From an uncultured Bacilli bacterium (GTDB lineage Bacteria > Bacillota_I > Bacilli_A > RF39 > UBA660), in assembly GCA_947630935.1 (NCBI GenBank), contig CANRJL010000062.1:1-6231 (forward strand): a stretch of 6,231 nucleotides of DNA. The letters run 5' to 3'. Below the pieces are notes generated by a model that was given only the letters and a program-made list of their open reading frames with translations, did not search any database and was not told the origin of the DNA. Position numbers and translations under genes: made by a program. Shown piece by piece: positions 5,495 to 6,231 of the stretch (within the stretch, counting starts at the first letter, position 1; each line of letters begins with the position of its first letter).

Positions 5495-6231
5495 ATGAAA
5501 AATATCATTATTATTGGAGCAAGAGGGTTTAAATATAATTATGGTGGTTGGGAAACTTTTGTTACCAATTTAGTTGCAAATTATCAAGATGCTGATACTA
5601 AATTTTATATTCCTGATTTAAATCATAATAAAGAAGAAGATTTAAAAATTATTAATAAAGATGGGGTTATATGTCCTCAAATATATGTAAAAGAACAAGG
5701 GTTTGTAACAATGTTTCTTTTTACAATTAAAGCAGTTAGATATTTTAAAAAATATATTAAAGAACAAAAATTAGAGAATGTTATTTTGTATATTTTAGGT
5801 TGTAAAGTTGGACCATTATTTTTGTTTTGGAAGAAAGCTTTTCATAAGATGGGCGTGAAGATTTTAATTAACCCAGATGGTTTAGAATGGCAAAGAGCTA
5901 AATGGGCATGGTGGATAAGACAATGTTTTAAAATTAGTGAAAGAACGATGATTAAGTATAGTGATTATTGTATTTGTGATTCTAAAGCTATTTTAGAATA
6001 TGTTAATAAAAAATATGTTAAGTATCATACGCCTACTAGATTTATTTCTTATGGAGCTTATTTAGATAAGAAAAGCGATAATAAAAATGCTATAGATTTA
6101 ATGAAACAAAATAATATAAAACCAAATAATTATTATTTAATTGTAGGAAGATTTATTCCAGAAAATAATTATGAAGTGATGATTAAAGAATTTATGAAAA
6201 CAAATATTAAAAAAGATTTAGTAATTATTTG
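5495..6231 (+). CDS. DUF1972/GT4 glycosyltransferase, Cps2T/WchF-GacB-like, 3' end outside the window
   Basis: 245 codons are visible and open to the right edge; relatives are about 380-400 residues, so the C-terminal part is missing because of the window, not because of a mutation. The family motifs are clear: GARGFKYNYGGWETFV (8-23, the GxRGxP..YGGxETxv N-terminal signature), INPDGLEWQRAKW (125-137, matching NxDGxEWxRxKW), CDSKAI (161-166), ISYGAY (184-189) and IVGRFIPENNYEVMIKEF (216-233, VGRxxPENN). Characterised relatives include pneumococcal Cps2T/WchF and streptococcal GacB/RgpA, which add L-rhamnose to a lipid-linked first sugar; GacB uses GlcNAc-PP-undecaprenol. With the TagO-like gene upstream, this is likely the second sugar-adding step, acting at the cytoplasmic face. 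The rhamnose donor is inferred from the family, because no dTDP-rhamnose genes are in view. The gap to the previous gene is 8 bases, so it belongs to the same operon. Confidence 0.88.
   Translation, partial: MKNIIIIGARGFKYNYGGWETFVTNLVANYQDADTKFYIPDLNHNKEEDLKIINKDGVICPQIYVKEQGFVTMFLFTIKAVRYFKKYIKEQKLENVILYILGCKVGPLFLFWKKAFHKMGVKILINPDGLEWQRAKWAWWIRQCFKISERTMIKYSDYCICDSKAILEYVNKKYVKYHTPTRFISYGAYLDKKSDNKNAIDLMKQNNIKPNNYYLIVGRFIPENNYEVMIKEFMKTNIKKDLVII

Noticed and set aside
167..6231. Mycoplasma-type genetic code (TGA as Trp)
   Set aside because: Trp is encoded by TGG throughout, no in-frame TGA interrupts the genes, and both TGA ends (1331-1333 and 5484-5486) are followed directly by a terminator or a ribosome site.

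Overview
This window is very AT-rich. All its genes lie on the + strand. They use standard-code stops: Trp is always TGG, and two genes end in TGA that is followed at once by a terminator or a ribosome binding site. The membrane glycosyltransferases and the surface protein point to an uncultured, low-GC, gut-type Bacilli/Mycoplasmatota relative (RF39- or Erysipelotrichales-like) that still builds a wall-linked glycan and has not reassigned TGA. The placement is inferred from composition and protein style; there is no marker gene here.

Layout. Bases 1-100 hold no convincing gene, only a weak AT-rich hairpin. Bases 101-133 form a promoter whose -35 (TTGACT) and perfect extended -10 (TGTTATAAT) are separated by 21 bp, ten of which are an uninterrupted run of G. 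Just downstream a 10-bp dyad covers the expected transcription start. This promoter drives a 388-residue membrane-anchored surface protein (167-1333) of a family I associate with multicopy proteins in uncultured gut Firmicutes. A rho-independent terminator follows at about 1346-1380. A second promoter (-10 at 1392-1397) then starts a tight operon: a TagO/WecA-type lipid-linked sugar initiator (1421-2491), a 721-residue fusion of a polytopic polymerase-like membrane region with a GT4 glycosyltransferase (2472-4637), a GT2 glycosyltransferase (4641-5486), and a DUF1972/Cps2T-GacB-type GT4 glycosyltransferase cut off by the right edge (from 5495).

How it fits together. The operon looks like the start of a surface polysaccharide or secondary wall polymer cluster. 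TagO would place GlcNAc-1-phosphate on undecaprenyl phosphate. The DUF1972 enzyme, possibly a beta-1,4-rhamnosyltransferase as in GacB/RgpA, would add the next sugar. The GT2 and the GT4 half of the fusion would extend the chain, and the membrane half may polymerise or transfer it outside the cell. The surface protein is a separate transcription unit.

Most notable observations. The G10 tract inside the promoter spacer would make the surface protein's expression phase-variable by slipped-strand mispairing. A perfect 3 x 7-bp repeat (CTTTTTT) near the 5' end of the fusion gene could act as a second, frameshift-type contingency locus. A third point is the unusual membrane-polymerase/GT4 fusion itself.
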